Source: Verrucomicrobiota bacterium
GTDB lineage: Bacteria > Verrucomicrobiota > Verrucomicrobiia > Opitutales > Opitutaceae
Direction of reading: 5' to 3'
Assembly (NCBI GenBank): GCA_023426435.1
Contig: JAFAAS010000161.1
Coordinates: 1-28,390 of the forward strand
Length of the DNA: 28,390 nucleotides
The translations under genes and the position numbers were made by a program. Each line of letters begins with the position of its first letter. Positions within the stretch are counted from its first letter, which is position 1. The notes under the pieces are model-generated. The model was given only the letters and a program-made list of their open reading frames with translations. It was not told where the DNA came from and searched no databases. Below are positions 16,701 to 23,691 of this stretch, in pieces.

Positions 16701-16856
16701 CAGTCCGCGCACGTTGTCCACTTGGGCTGCGCACTCGAGCGCGAGGACGAATGCGAGCAGCAATCCGCATCGCGCGATCGCGAGCGTGCGGCGCAGCGCG
16801 CCGCGAACATGATCGCGCGCATCCCGGAAAAGTTGCGATGCGTGAAGGCGGGACAT
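13731..16856 (-). CDS. Sensor histidine kinase with periplasmic propeller and Y_Y_Y domain
   Basis: With the ATG at 16856 this is a 1041-residue kinase. A signal-anchor or signal peptide lies at about residues 17-42 ('GLLLAFVLALECAAQ'), then a two-component-regulator beta-propeller (about 45-680). A Y_Y_Y domain (about 685-755, 'YEYQLTDRDPWTPM') and one membrane helix (about 765-786) follow. The HisKA_3 dimerisation domain has phospho-acceptor H837 in 'ANEIHDSVQQGL', and the HATPase domain shows 'EATTNALRHA', 'DDGIGF' and 'GHLGLRGI'. The periplasmic half is like that of Bacteroidetes hybrid two-component systems that sense oligosaccharides, but here the kinase is not fused to its regulator and pairs with a NarL-type one. 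Starts at 16916 and 17015 are also in frame. The 17015 version would place the 18-bp palindrome inside the coding region, and both give an over-long leader, so 16856 is preferred. Confidence 0.92.
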   Translation of the reverse strand: MSRLHASQLFRDARDHVRGALRRTLAIARCGLLLAFVLALECAAQVDNVRGLPFTRRYSLEDIGYGPRGARLDFDRFGRVAVIHDGVYAILNDTTWSNIAERGVDRITMSNVASAPDGRMYYGARASWGFAETKSDGRLHAVPLVPPDPPEWIRSASFADLIATDDGMYFVSPNGIAFWDFHRQETQLYEHSRISRAFRIGNTVYISAFNQKLGYVDIATRTLRPAPPTDLDEVVVELATSLDENRTLLSLLDGRLVVFDGREVLPWEPQVKPWGPQVRDGFGGRVSVIHHLVDGRTAVAVTGKGLYLFAASGELLLALTSPEYHRITAIANRERGVLWIAAEDGIEKVLYSSALSAFGQRLGLTLGWPIVERWQGRVVIASDGKLYRSLDGPPGAPTHFELYPFQPDGGAWAIAARGPRMLVGSVDRVYAIDADGGLTPVAAVEDMAHLVMPDADHCYAIGRSEIALLEWRDGRWTESVPRTRGVTYPSVVHRARNSVWIEMAGQVGRLWLNGGKLQLDVVPNSSWTTRPWVNIGTIDEIVVLSTEHGERRFFDENQNTWREAPELQRLLERSPYSIARVEKDESGTLWATHDDGIVKFTPNGSDYEIDASSFDLINDRYPVLQILPGNDVWIIASQSLYHVEHRWATEPKPVFRPTLVSLIDTAGAELLTSSAAAGTLLPLPFERNSLTFQFFAGSDAGRRSPTYEYQLTDRDPWTPMAGSQVSFRGLAEGDYTLRVRLAEKHKVGGTVAAVHFQILPPWYRTWPAHLVFALAFLAVLFGVVRWSSYIERRRNRVLEQIVQERTRQLEDTMAKLSEETRNAATLAERDRLANEIHDSVQQGLTGAILQLDTTLKLPAVGGDVRSRLNVVRNMVSYARQEVQHSVWDMESPLLEGNELADALRNLTAFVDSESVKIEVLVSGQPFPLGRTINHNLLRIAQEATTNALRHAKAGKVTIHVDYQPESIALTISDDGIGFAPPTVLESKTGHLGLRGIRNRVKKLRGELAIDSAPAQGTSVRIVVPRPTPSSSFNHAEGNDSD

Positions 16857-17175
16857 TCGGGGTGAGAGCTGCGCGAGCCGAACCTGAACTCCGCGTTGCG
16901 AGCGGGTAAAGTTCATTTGATGCGGCGCGCGAAATCGGTGAGCAACGTTCCCTATTACCGCGGTAATAGTCGCACCTACGGCCAATGGTCCGTTGCGGGT
17001 TTGCGGGTGTTGCATGAGTTACAGCCGCACGCGGACGAGGAGCGAATCCTGGTCCCGAATTTACCCTTTCCCCCAAAAAATGATTTCGCCGAAACGAGCG
17101 ATGCTCCTGCTTTTGCTTCCGCGTGCCTGCCGCGTGCGTTCCTGCGATGGGGGGCGGGATTGAAGGCCTGACCTC
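16857..17175. promoter_or_regulatory. Divergent control region between sensor kinase and XylR-type regulator
   Basis: This 319-bp stretch separates the two start codons and should carry both promoters. Its clearest element is the 18-bp palindrome at 16952-16969. A CCCTTTCCCCCAAAAAATG tract near 17066-17084 is the other compositional feature. No convincing -10/-35 pair was identified by eye. Confidence 0.4.
16952..16969. promoter_or_regulatory. 18-bp perfect palindrome CTATTACCG-CGGTAATAG, candidate operator
   Basis: The two 9-base arms are exact reverse complements with no spacer, 83 bp before the preferred kinase start and 206 bp before the XylR-type gene. A symmetric site suits a dimer of the NarL-type regulator (autoregulation) better than the AraC-type HTH of the XylR-like protein, which usually recognises asymmetric or directly repeated sites. 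No second copy was seen in the window. Confidence 0.55.
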
Positions 17176-18438
17176 ATGGCTGGTGTCGTCGCAAGCGGTC
17201 CGCGAAGAATCTCCGTCGTCACCTCCGGTGTCTCGGAGGCCAGCTTGCGTGGAATCGCGCGATTCGCGCGGGAGCGCGACTGGCATGTATCCACGGATCT
17301 GACACGCATCGGCGCGGTGCCGCAGGGATGGCATTGCGACGGCTTGCTTGTTTCCTTCCCGCAACCGCCGGAATTGTTGGCCCAGTTGGAAAACGTGGGG
17401 ACGCCCTGCGTGGCGTTTTCCGAGGCGTGGGAAAGGACCGGGCTGCCGCTGGTGATGCCGGACGAGGCGGAGATTGGACGGCTGGCGGCGGATCATCTGG
17501 TGGAGCGCGCGCATCGTCATTTCGCCTGCGCGCCCTTTGTCGATCGGACGGCGCAGGGCGATCGTTTCACGGCGTTTCAGGCGAGGCTCGCGGAACACGG
17601 CTGCGACTGCCGGTTTTTTCCGCCCATGTATACGCGGCAGGGATCGGCGTGGTGTGAAAACAGCGCCGAGCGGCGGCGCGCGCTGGTGGGCGAACTGCGC
17701 CGCCTTCCGCGACCGGCGGCGGTGTTTGCGTTCAACGATGGGGTGGCGGTCGATGTGGTCGACGCGTGCCGCGATGCGGGACTTTCGGTCCCGGAAGACG
17801 TCGCGATTCTTGGCGTGAACGACTCGATTTTCTGCGCGACCTCGTTCGTGCCGCTTTCAAGCGTGGACCTCAATCTCGAGGAAATCGGCTATCGGGCGGC
17901 GGCGTTGCTCGAGGAGCGGATGAGCGGATTGCCGCCGGCGGCGGCGGTGCTGCCGGTGCGGCCGAAAGGCGTGGTGACGCGGATGAGCACCGACGTGATC
18001 GCGGTGACCGATCCGCGCGTGGCGCGGGCGTTGAGTTATATCGCCGAGCATTATCCGGAGACCGGCTTGAGCGTGGAGGTGGTGGCACGCGCGGTGGGCA
18101 TGTCGCGCCGGAGCCTGGAGCGCACTTTCCGGCAGGAAACGGGACGCACGATTCACGAGCACATCATCAATGTTCGCATGCGGGAGGCTTCGCGGCTCAT
18201 CGCCGCGGCGCCCGGAACCAAGACCTCGGATGTGGCGGCGCTCGTTGGCCTGGCGGGGGAGCGGACGTTCTTTCGCACCTTCCGCCGGCATTTTGGCATG
18301 AGCCCGAAGGCGCACCGCCGCTGGACGACGCAGGCGCGATTCGTGGAGGACGAACCTGACATGCCGCCCCGCCCGCGTGTATCCGCGGCGCAAGCACCGC
18401 ATGCGCTTGCGTCCGGCGCGGATTTCAGTGCGGCGTAG
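17176..18438 (+). CDS. XylR-type transcriptional regulator (LacI-like sensor, AraC HTH)
   Basis: This 420-residue cytoplasmic regulator joins a LacI/GalR-like periplasmic-binding-protein fold (about residues 12-270, with 'DGLLVSFPQPPELL', 'AVFAFNDGVAVDVVDAC' and 'VPEDVAILGVND') to a C-terminal AraC-type double HTH (about 280-380, 'VEVVARAVGMSRRSLERTF' then 'FRTFRRHFGMSPKAHRR'). That order is the hallmark of XylR, the xylose-responsive activator of xylose and xylan genes in proteobacteria, and of similar regulators frequent in Opitutaceae. About 40 poorly conserved residues follow the HTH. The gene lies only 49 bp upstream of the GH43 gene on the same strand, supporting control of the arabinoxylan enzymes. 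The ligand is probably a pentose but is not proven. Confidence 0.92.
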   Translation: MAGVVASGPRRISVVTSGVSEASLRGIARFARERDWHVSTDLTRIGAVPQGWHCDGLLVSFPQPPELLAQLENVGTPCVAFSEAWERTGLPLVMPDEAEIGRLAADHLVERAHRHFACAPFVDRTAQGDRFTAFQARLAEHGCDCRFFPPMYTRQGSAWCENSAERRRALVGELRRLPRPAAVFAFNDGVAVDVVDACRDAGLSVPEDVAILGVNDSIFCATSFVPLSSVDLNLEEIGYRAAALLEERMSGLPPAAAVLPVRPKGVVTRMSTDVIAVTDPRVARALSYIAEHYPETGLSVEVVARAVGMSRRSLERTFRQETGRTIHEHIINVRMREASRLIAAAPGTKTSDVAALVGLAGERTFFRTFRRHFGMSPKAHRRWTTQARFVEDEPDMPPRPRVSAAQAPHALASGADFSAA

Positions 18439-18487
18439 AACGGTCGCACTCGCCACGGTCATTTTCTCCAAAACCTAATTTTCCTTG

Positions 18488-20875
18488 ATGAAACATCGCA
18501 CAGTCCTCGTCGGTCTCCTTTCGTTGTGGTTTGCGAGCAGTTCGCTGTTCGCCCAGTCGCCGCGTTCCGCGGCCTTCGACTGGTTTGAATATTCCGGCAA
18601 CGATCCCGTGCCGCAGGCCGAACTGGCCGCGGACGAGTTTCGCAATCCGATCCTCACGGGATTCTATCCGGATCCGAGCATCACCCAGGTCGGGGAAGAT
18701 TATTATCTGATCAATTCCACCTTCGCGTATTTTCCGGGCATCCCGATTTTCCACAGCCGGGATTTGGTGAACTGGAAGCAGATCGGGCACGTGATCGATC
18801 GCCCCTCGCAACTGCCCTACGACAAAGTCGGCGTCTCGCGCGCGATCTTCGCGCCGGCGATCAGTTATCACAATGGCGTGTTCTACGTCGTGTGCACGAT
18901 GATCGATGCCGGCGGCAATTTCGTGATGACCGCCACGAACCCGGCGGGACCGTGGTCGGACCCGACGTGGCTGGATTTCGAAGGCATCGATCCGTCGTTG
19001 TTCTTCGATGACGACGGACGCGCCTGGATGCTCAACAACGGCGCTCCGGCAGAAACGCCGCGCTACGATGGACATCGCGCGATCTGGATTCAGGAGTTCG
19101 ACCCCGGCGCGCGGCGCATGATCGGTCCGCGCAAGCTCCTCGTGAACGGCGGCGTCGATATTTCGGAGAAGCCCGTGTGGATCGAAGGCCCGCACATTTA
19201 TAAAAAGGACGGCTGGTATTATCTCTGTTGTGCGGAAGGCGGCACGAGCGTGAATCACCGTCAGGTGATTTTCCGCAGCCGCGCGGTCGACGGGCCGTAT
19301 GTTCCTTGGGAACAGAATCCGATCATCACGCAAAAAGGAATGGATGCGAATGTGCCGTTCGCCGTCACCTCCACGGGTCACGCGGATCTCGTGATCGGTC
19401 CCGACAATAATTGGTGGGCGGTCTTCCTCGCGGTGCGTCCCTTCGATGGGCGGCACTCGCCGATGGGACGTGAAACTTTTCTCCTTCCCGTCGACTGGCC
19501 CGAAGGCGGCTGGCCGCGCATCCTCGAAGCGGGGAAACGCGTGCCGCTTGTCGTGAAGACCCCGGCCGGCGTTGCGGTGAAAGCCGGATCGGCTCCCCTC
19601 AACGGCAATTTCAGGTGGCGTGACGAGTTCGACCAGGCCTCGCTCGCGATGCCCTGGATCATGTTGCGGGCGCCGCGCGAGACGTGGTGGAAGCTCAACG
19701 ACGGCAAACTCGTGCTCGAAGCGCGCAGCGAGACGTTGTCGGGCAATGCCAATCCGAGCTTCTTCGCGCGTCGGGTGCAGCACGCGAACTACACGGCGAC
19801 GACGGCGCTGGAGATCCCGGCGGCGAGCGGCGTGTCGGCGGGCCTGACGGTGTTTCAAGGCGAGCGTTTCCACTACTTCCTCGCGGCGAAACGCGACGGC
19901 GACGATGTCGTGCTTTATGTCGAGAAACTCGCGCGCAGCGCACCCGAGACGATCGGATCGGTGAAACTTCCGGGAGCGACGAAGAACCTTCAACTCCGCG
20001 TCGAGGCGAAAGGCGCGACGTGCTCCTTCAGTTATTCGACGGACGGACGGGAGTGGAAAACGCTCGTGGCCGACGCCGATGCGAAACTGCTCACGACTGA
20101 AGTCGCGGGCGGATTCGTCGGTGCGACGGTCGGCATGCATGCCCGCATCGATCGACAAGAGCCGGTCGCCGACGCGAAGACCAATCCCGACGGCAAACAT
20201 ACTTTTGTCATCGTTCACGGCGCGTGGGCGGGAGGCTGGGAGCACCAGCAACTCGCGCAGGCGTTGCAGGCGGAAGGGCACACGGTGCATCGCGTGACGC
20301 TGACGGGGCAGGGGGATCGCGTGCATCTCGCCACGCCCGAGATCGATTTGAAGACGCACATTCAGGACGTCGTGAACTTCATCGAGTGGGAAAACCTGCG
20401 CGACATCGTGCTCGTCGGTCACAGTTACGGCGGAATGGTGATCACGGGTGTCGCGGATCGCGTTCACGAGCGGTTGAATCACGTGATCTACCTCGATGCG
20501 TTTCTGCCGGAAAACGGCGAGAGCGCGCAGACGGCGCGCGGCACCGACGGTCCGCAACGCCGGGCGGTGAACGGCTTCTTCTCGATCGGCAACCAAGCCG
20601 GCCGGCCGGTGCCGCACGTGGTGCCGCAGCCGGAAAAAACGTTCACCCAACCCATCGTGCTCGAGAATCAGGACGACGCGCGTCGCGTTCCGACGACTTA
20701 CATTCTCACGGTCGATAAAGGAAAGGCCGCCGAGCAGGATGGCTTCTTCCGCTTCTACGAACGCGCCAAGGCCCGCGGTTGGACGGCGCAGATCATGGAA
20801 GGCGATCACGTGGTGCATCTCACCCAGACGGCGGAACTCGCGCGGCGACTCGTTGAGGCGCCAGCGTTACGGTGA
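18488..20875 (+). CDS. GH43 beta-xylosidase/arabinofuranosidase fused to an alpha/beta-hydrolase
   Basis: This 795-residue secreted enzyme has a signal peptide (about residues 1-20, 'LLSLWFASSSLFAQ'), then a GH43 five-blade propeller (about 50-350). D62 in 'GFYPDPSI' is the likely base, D168 in 'EGIDPSLFFD' the pKa modulator and E233 in 'WIEGPHIY' the acid. A GH43 C-terminal beta-sandwich follows (about 370-560). An extra alpha/beta-hydrolase then fills residues ~570-795, with 'FVIVHGAWAGGWE', nucleophile S646 in GHSYGG and catalytic H774 in 'GDHVVHL'. The last domain is typical of small free-standing esterases and is closely similar to the separate protein at 23692-24489. The frame is continuous through the junction. 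GH43 activity should release xylose or arabinose; the hydrolase probably cleaves an ester. ATG at 18488 is preferred over the adjacent in-frame TTG. Exact specificity is unknown. Confidence 0.92.
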   Translation: MKHRTVLVGLLSLWFASSSLFAQSPRSAAFDWFEYSGNDPVPQAELAADEFRNPILTGFYPDPSITQVGEDYYLINSTFAYFPGIPIFHSRDLVNWKQIGHVIDRPSQLPYDKVGVSRAIFAPAISYHNGVFYVVCTMIDAGGNFVMTATNPAGPWSDPTWLDFEGIDPSLFFDDDGRAWMLNNGAPAETPRYDGHRAIWIQEFDPGARRMIGPRKLLVNGGVDISEKPVWIEGPHIYKKDGWYYLCCAEGGTSVNHRQVIFRSRAVDGPYVPWEQNPIITQKGMDANVPFAVTSTGHADLVIGPDNNWWAVFLAVRPFDGRHSPMGRETFLLPVDWPEGGWPRILEAGKRVPLVVKTPAGVAVKAGSAPLNGNFRWRDEFDQASLAMPWIMLRAPRETWWKLNDGKLVLEARSETLSGNANPSFFARRVQHANYTATTALEIPAASGVSAGLTVFQGERFHYFLAAKRDGDDVVLYVEKLARSAPETIGSVKLPGATKNLQLRVEAKGATCSFSYSTDGREWKTLVADADAKLLTTEVAGGFVGATVGMHARIDRQEPVADAKTNPDGKHTFVIVHGAWAGGWEHQQLAQALQAEGHTVHRVTLTGQGDRVHLATPEIDLKTHIQDVVNFIEWENLRDIVLVGHSYGGMVITGVADRVHERLNHVIYLDAFLPENGESAQTARGTDGPQRRAVNGFFSIGNQAGRPVPHVVPQPEKTFTQPIVLENQDDARRVPTTYILTVDKGKAAEQDGFFRFYERAKARGWTAQIMEGDHVVHLTQTAELARRLVEAPALR

Positions 20876-20932
20876 AGCAGCGCTTCGTTTGCGCGGGTGA
20901 AAAGGAGCTGAAACTAACCGGAACCCGTTTGA

Positions 20933-20946
20933 GCGGATCGATCCGC
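20933..20946. promoter_or_regulatory. 14-bp palindrome GCGGATCGATCCGC upstream of esterase gene
   Basis: This perfect palindrome lies 44 bp before the ATG at 20991 and 57 bp after the GH43 fusion gene. Its outer GCGGA...TCCGC half-sites recur at 22015-22029 upstream of the GH51 gene, with one more central base. A shared operator is possible; chance in GC-rich DNA is not excluded. Confidence 0.3.
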
Positions 20947-20990
20947 CCAAGCGCCGCCCCACGTGACCAGGTTTGTTGCATAGCCCCATC

Positions 20991-21947
20991 ATGACCTCAC
21001 CCAAAGCACTCAGGAAACTGATCAAAACCGCTGCCGTCGCCTCGCTGTTTTCGCTGGCGGCGCCGGCTTTTGCCCAAGACGGAACCATTTATCCGCTCGA
21101 CGCGCCCGACGAGCCGAACGCCATTCCGCTCAACACCGGACGCGTCGAGAATCAACCGGCCGAGGAAAGCTGGTTTCGTCAATGGGGCGAGCCGATGGTG
21201 CGCAACGTTTCGAAGGCCACCCTCACGCCCTTTCTCCCGGATCCCGCGAAAGCCAACGGCACGGCGGTCATCGTTGCCCCCGGCGGCGGCTATCGCTGGC
21301 TCTCCATCAACAACGAAGGCTGGAAGATCGCCAAGGCCCTCAACGAGCGCGGCATCGCCGCCTTCGTTTTGAAATATCGCTTGTTCCCCACGCCTCCGAC
21401 GCTCGAAGGCCTCCAGCAATCGATGAACCGCACGTTCTCGTCGGTCGGCGCGGGCAATGCCGGCAGCGATGCGCCGCCGCCACCCCGTCCGCCGCGCCCC
21501 AACCTGACCAACCAGTTGGCAGACGCGGAAGCCGCCTACGCGCTGATCCTGAAGAACGCGGAGAAGTGGGGCGTCGATACCGATCGCATCGGCATGGTGG
21601 GCTTCTCAGCCGGCGCCGGTTTGACGATGCACGCCACGCTCAATTCCAAAACGATGAAACTGGCGTTCATCGCTCCGATCTACGGCGGCATGGGTCCCGT
21701 CGAGGTGCCGGAGAACGCGCCACCGCTGTTCGTGGCGATCGCCGTGGACGACTTTCTTTTCAACGGTCAGTTCGGCCTGATCAAGTCGTGGTATGACGCC
21801 AAAAAGCCGGTGGAATTCCACCTCTACCAGGATGGCGGCCACGGCTTCGGTATGGGCTACCCCGGCCATCCGACCTACTACTGGTTCGAGCCCTTCACGC
21901 ACTGGCTCGACCACAACGGTTTCCTGAAGCCGAAAGCGGCGAACTGA
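20991..21947 (+). CDS. Secreted alpha/beta-hydrolase, BD-FAE-like carbohydrate esterase
   Basis: This 318-residue protein has a signal peptide (about residues 1-24, 'AAVASLFSLAAPAFAQ') and a compact alpha/beta-hydrolase domain. 'VIVAPGGGYRWLSINNEGW' supplies the oxyanion region. Nucleophile S206 sits in GFSAG, an acid is expected near residues 251-253 ('AIAVDDF'), and H284 lies in 'DGGHGFGMG'. The pattern matches acetyl-xylan/feruloyl esterases of the BD-FAE group and related xylan-locus esterases. A proline-rich linker ('PPPPRPPRP') around residues 161-169 is unusual and probably an exposed loop. It lies between the GH43 fusion and the GH51 gene, consistent with deacylation of arabinoxylan. 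Acetyl versus feruloyl preference cannot be read from sequence. The ATG at 20991 is chosen because it starts the signal peptide. Confidence 0.88.
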   Translation: MTSPKALRKLIKTAAVASLFSLAAPAFAQDGTIYPLDAPDEPNAIPLNTGRVENQPAEESWFRQWGEPMVRNVSKATLTPFLPDPAKANGTAVIVAPGGGYRWLSINNEGWKIAKALNERGIAAFVLKYRLFPTPPTLEGLQQSMNRTFSSVGAGNAGSDAPPPPRPPRPNLTNQLADAEAAYALILKNAEKWGVDTDRIGMVGFSAGAGLTMHATLNSKTMKLAFIAPIYGGMGPVEVPENAPPLFVAIAVDDFLFNGQFGLIKSWYDAKKPVEFHLYQDGGHGFGMGYPGHPTYYWFEPFTHWLDHNGFLKPKAAN

Positions 21948-22102
21948 TTGTGTCCTGCAACCCCGGCGACGCATGCGTGCGATTGCCGGGGATTTGCCGT
22001 TGTTCGCTTTGGTCGCGGAACTGTTCCGCAACTTTCACCCCGACTACCCGCCATGCTCGGCGTGTTCCCCACCTTTAAACTTAACCCCCAACTGCTCACC
22101 CC
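21948..22102. promoter_or_regulatory. Structured intergenic region before the GH51 gene
   Basis: CCCCGGC (21961-21967) pairs with GCCGGGG (21985-21991) around a loop that itself contains the palindrome ACGCATGCGT. This may end or attenuate upstream transcription, though no T-run follows. A second inverted repeat, GCGGAAC-T-GTTCCGC (22015-22029), lies 73 bp before the GTG start and shares its outer half-sites with 20933-20946. Confidence 0.4.
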
Positions 22103-23656
22103 GTGAAAAAACTGAGCATTCTCGTTTCCTCTCTCCTCCTCGCGGGCTCGACCGTCGGAACCCTTTTTGCCGCGCAGCCCGCGCTGATCAAGATCGACCT
22201 CGATCGCACCATCAGCGCCATCGATCCCAACATTTACGGCAGCTTCCTCGAGCCTCTCAGCCGCGGTGACGACAGTCGCTTCCGCGTTGTGTATGGACCG
22301 CTCTACGATCCGGCTTCGCCGCACTCCGACGAAAACGGTTTTCGGAAGGAATACCTCCAACAGATCAAGGATCTGAAAGTGACCGCCATCCGCTGGCCCG
22401 GCGGAAATTTCGTGTCCGGCTATAACTGGGAGGACGGCATCGGGCCGAAGGATCAGCGCCCCGTGCGTTTGGACCTTTCGCGCACGCGCAAGGAATCGAA
22501 TCAGATGGGCACGGACGAATACGCGACCTTCTGCAATCTCGTCGGCGCGGAAAACTTCATCTGCATCAACGCCGGCACCGGCACGATTCAGGATGCCGCC
22601 AACTGGGTGGAATACTGCAACGCCCCCGCGGGAACGCACTACGCGGATCTCCGCGTGAAGCACGGGCATGCCGAGCCGTTCAACGTGAAGTATTGGGCGC
22701 TGGGCAACGAGCCCGACGGTCCGTGGCAGCTCGGTCACAAGAACAAGGAAGACTACGCGAAGTTCGCGATCGAAGCGGCGAAGATGATGCGCGGCGTGGA
22801 TGAGTCCATCAAGTTGATCGCCGCCGGCGCCTCCAACTATCCGTTGGTGACGAAGCGGTATGATCCCAAGGACGGCTGGACCGATTGGAACGATTACGTG
22901 CTCGATCAGATGGCCGGCTACATCGACTACATCTCGCTGCACCGTTATGTTTTCCAGGTGTTGCGCGGAATCGAAAATCCCAACTTCGCCGACGAAATGT
23001 CGCTCGGCATGGAGATCGACCGCATCATCCAGGTCACGAAGGGCCAGATCCAAAAGGTCATGGTCAAATCCGAAACCGACCGCCCGATCTACATCTCCTT
23101 CGACGAATACGGTGCGCGCGGCAACACCCTCGCGGGTCCGCTCCTGCTCGCCCAGCACCTGAACTCGTTCATCCGCCACGCCGACATCGTCAAGATGGCG
23201 AACCTCACGTTTCTCACCAGTCTCGTCGGCATCACGCCCGACGGCGATTACAAGACCGCCCTCTATTATCCGTTCTATCTGTATTCGAACAATGCCCGCG
23301 GCACGGCGCTCGACGTTCACACGCGGTGCGAAAGTTACAGCAACAAGGTCTTCCAAGACATCCCTTACCTCGACGTCACCGCGGTGCTGAACGAATCCAC
23401 GGGCAAGCTGGTGCTGAACGTCGTGAACCGCAGCGAGAGCAACGCGATCGCGACCGACATCGAACTGCAATCCGGCACCTACACCGGCAAGGCCAAGGTT
23501 CATCTGATCCACGCCGACTCCATTCAGTCGACGAATACCGCCACGGAGGAGAAGGTCCGCATCGCGATGAGCGATCTGACGTTCACCGGCAATCGCATCA
23601 ACCACACCTTCCCGGCGCACTCGCTCACGCAGTTGGAAATCGCGTTGCAAAATTAA
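22103..23656 (+). CDS. GH51 alpha-L-arabinofuranosidase, secreted
   Basis: This 517-residue enzyme hydrolyses terminal alpha-L-arabinofuranosyl side chains, typically from arabinoxylan or arabinan. After a signal peptide (about residues 1-23, 'LVSSLLLAGSTVGTLFAA') comes a clan GH-A barrel of GH51 type. It shows 'NIYGSFLEPLSRG' near the N-terminus, 'AIRWPGGNFVSGYNWEDGIG', acid/base E203 in 'ALGNEPDGPWQ' and nucleophile E335 in 'YISFDEYGARG'. A beta-sandwich domain ends the protein. Length is normal for the family. The start is a GTG, the only one that gives the expected 'KKLSIL' signal-peptide head. Most characterised bacterial GH51 enzymes are intracellular, so the signal peptide suggests action in the periplasm or outside on imported or surface-bound oligosaccharides. 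Confidence 0.95.
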   Translation: MKKLSILVSSLLLAGSTVGTLFAAQPALIKIDLDRTISAIDPNIYGSFLEPLSRGDDSRFRVVYGPLYDPASPHSDENGFRKEYLQQIKDLKVTAIRWPGGNFVSGYNWEDGIGPKDQRPVRLDLSRTRKESNQMGTDEYATFCNLVGAENFICINAGTGTIQDAANWVEYCNAPAGTHYADLRVKHGHAEPFNVKYWALGNEPDGPWQLGHKNKEDYAKFAIEAAKMMRGVDESIKLIAAGASNYPLVTKRYDPKDGWTDWNDYVLDQMAGYIDYISLHRYVFQVLRGIENPNFADEMSLGMEIDRIIQVTKGQIQKVMVKSETDRPIYISFDEYGARGNTLAGPLLLAQHLNSFIRHADIVKMANLTFLTSLVGITPDGDYKTALYYPFYLYSNNARGTALDVHTRCESYSNKVFQDIPYLDVTAVLNESTGKLVLNVVNRSESNAIATDIELQSGTYTGKAKVHLIHADSIQSTNTATEEKVRIAMSDLTFTGNRINHTFPAHSLTQLEIALQN

Positions 23657-23691
23657 TTGCGGCCGGGCTTCGGCCTTCCGCCTCTTACCCC

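Noticed and set aside
18393..18417. Inverted repeat CGCAAGC...GCTTGCG near the 3' end of the XylR-type gene
   Set aside because: It lies within the coding region before the stop, has no T-tract, and 7-bp arms are expected by chance in this composition.
23657..23691. Small hairpin GGCCG-GGCTT-CGGCC between the GH51 gene and the next hydrolase
   Set aside because: Only a 5-bp stem with no T-run; too weak to call a terminator, and the genes are probably co-transcribed.
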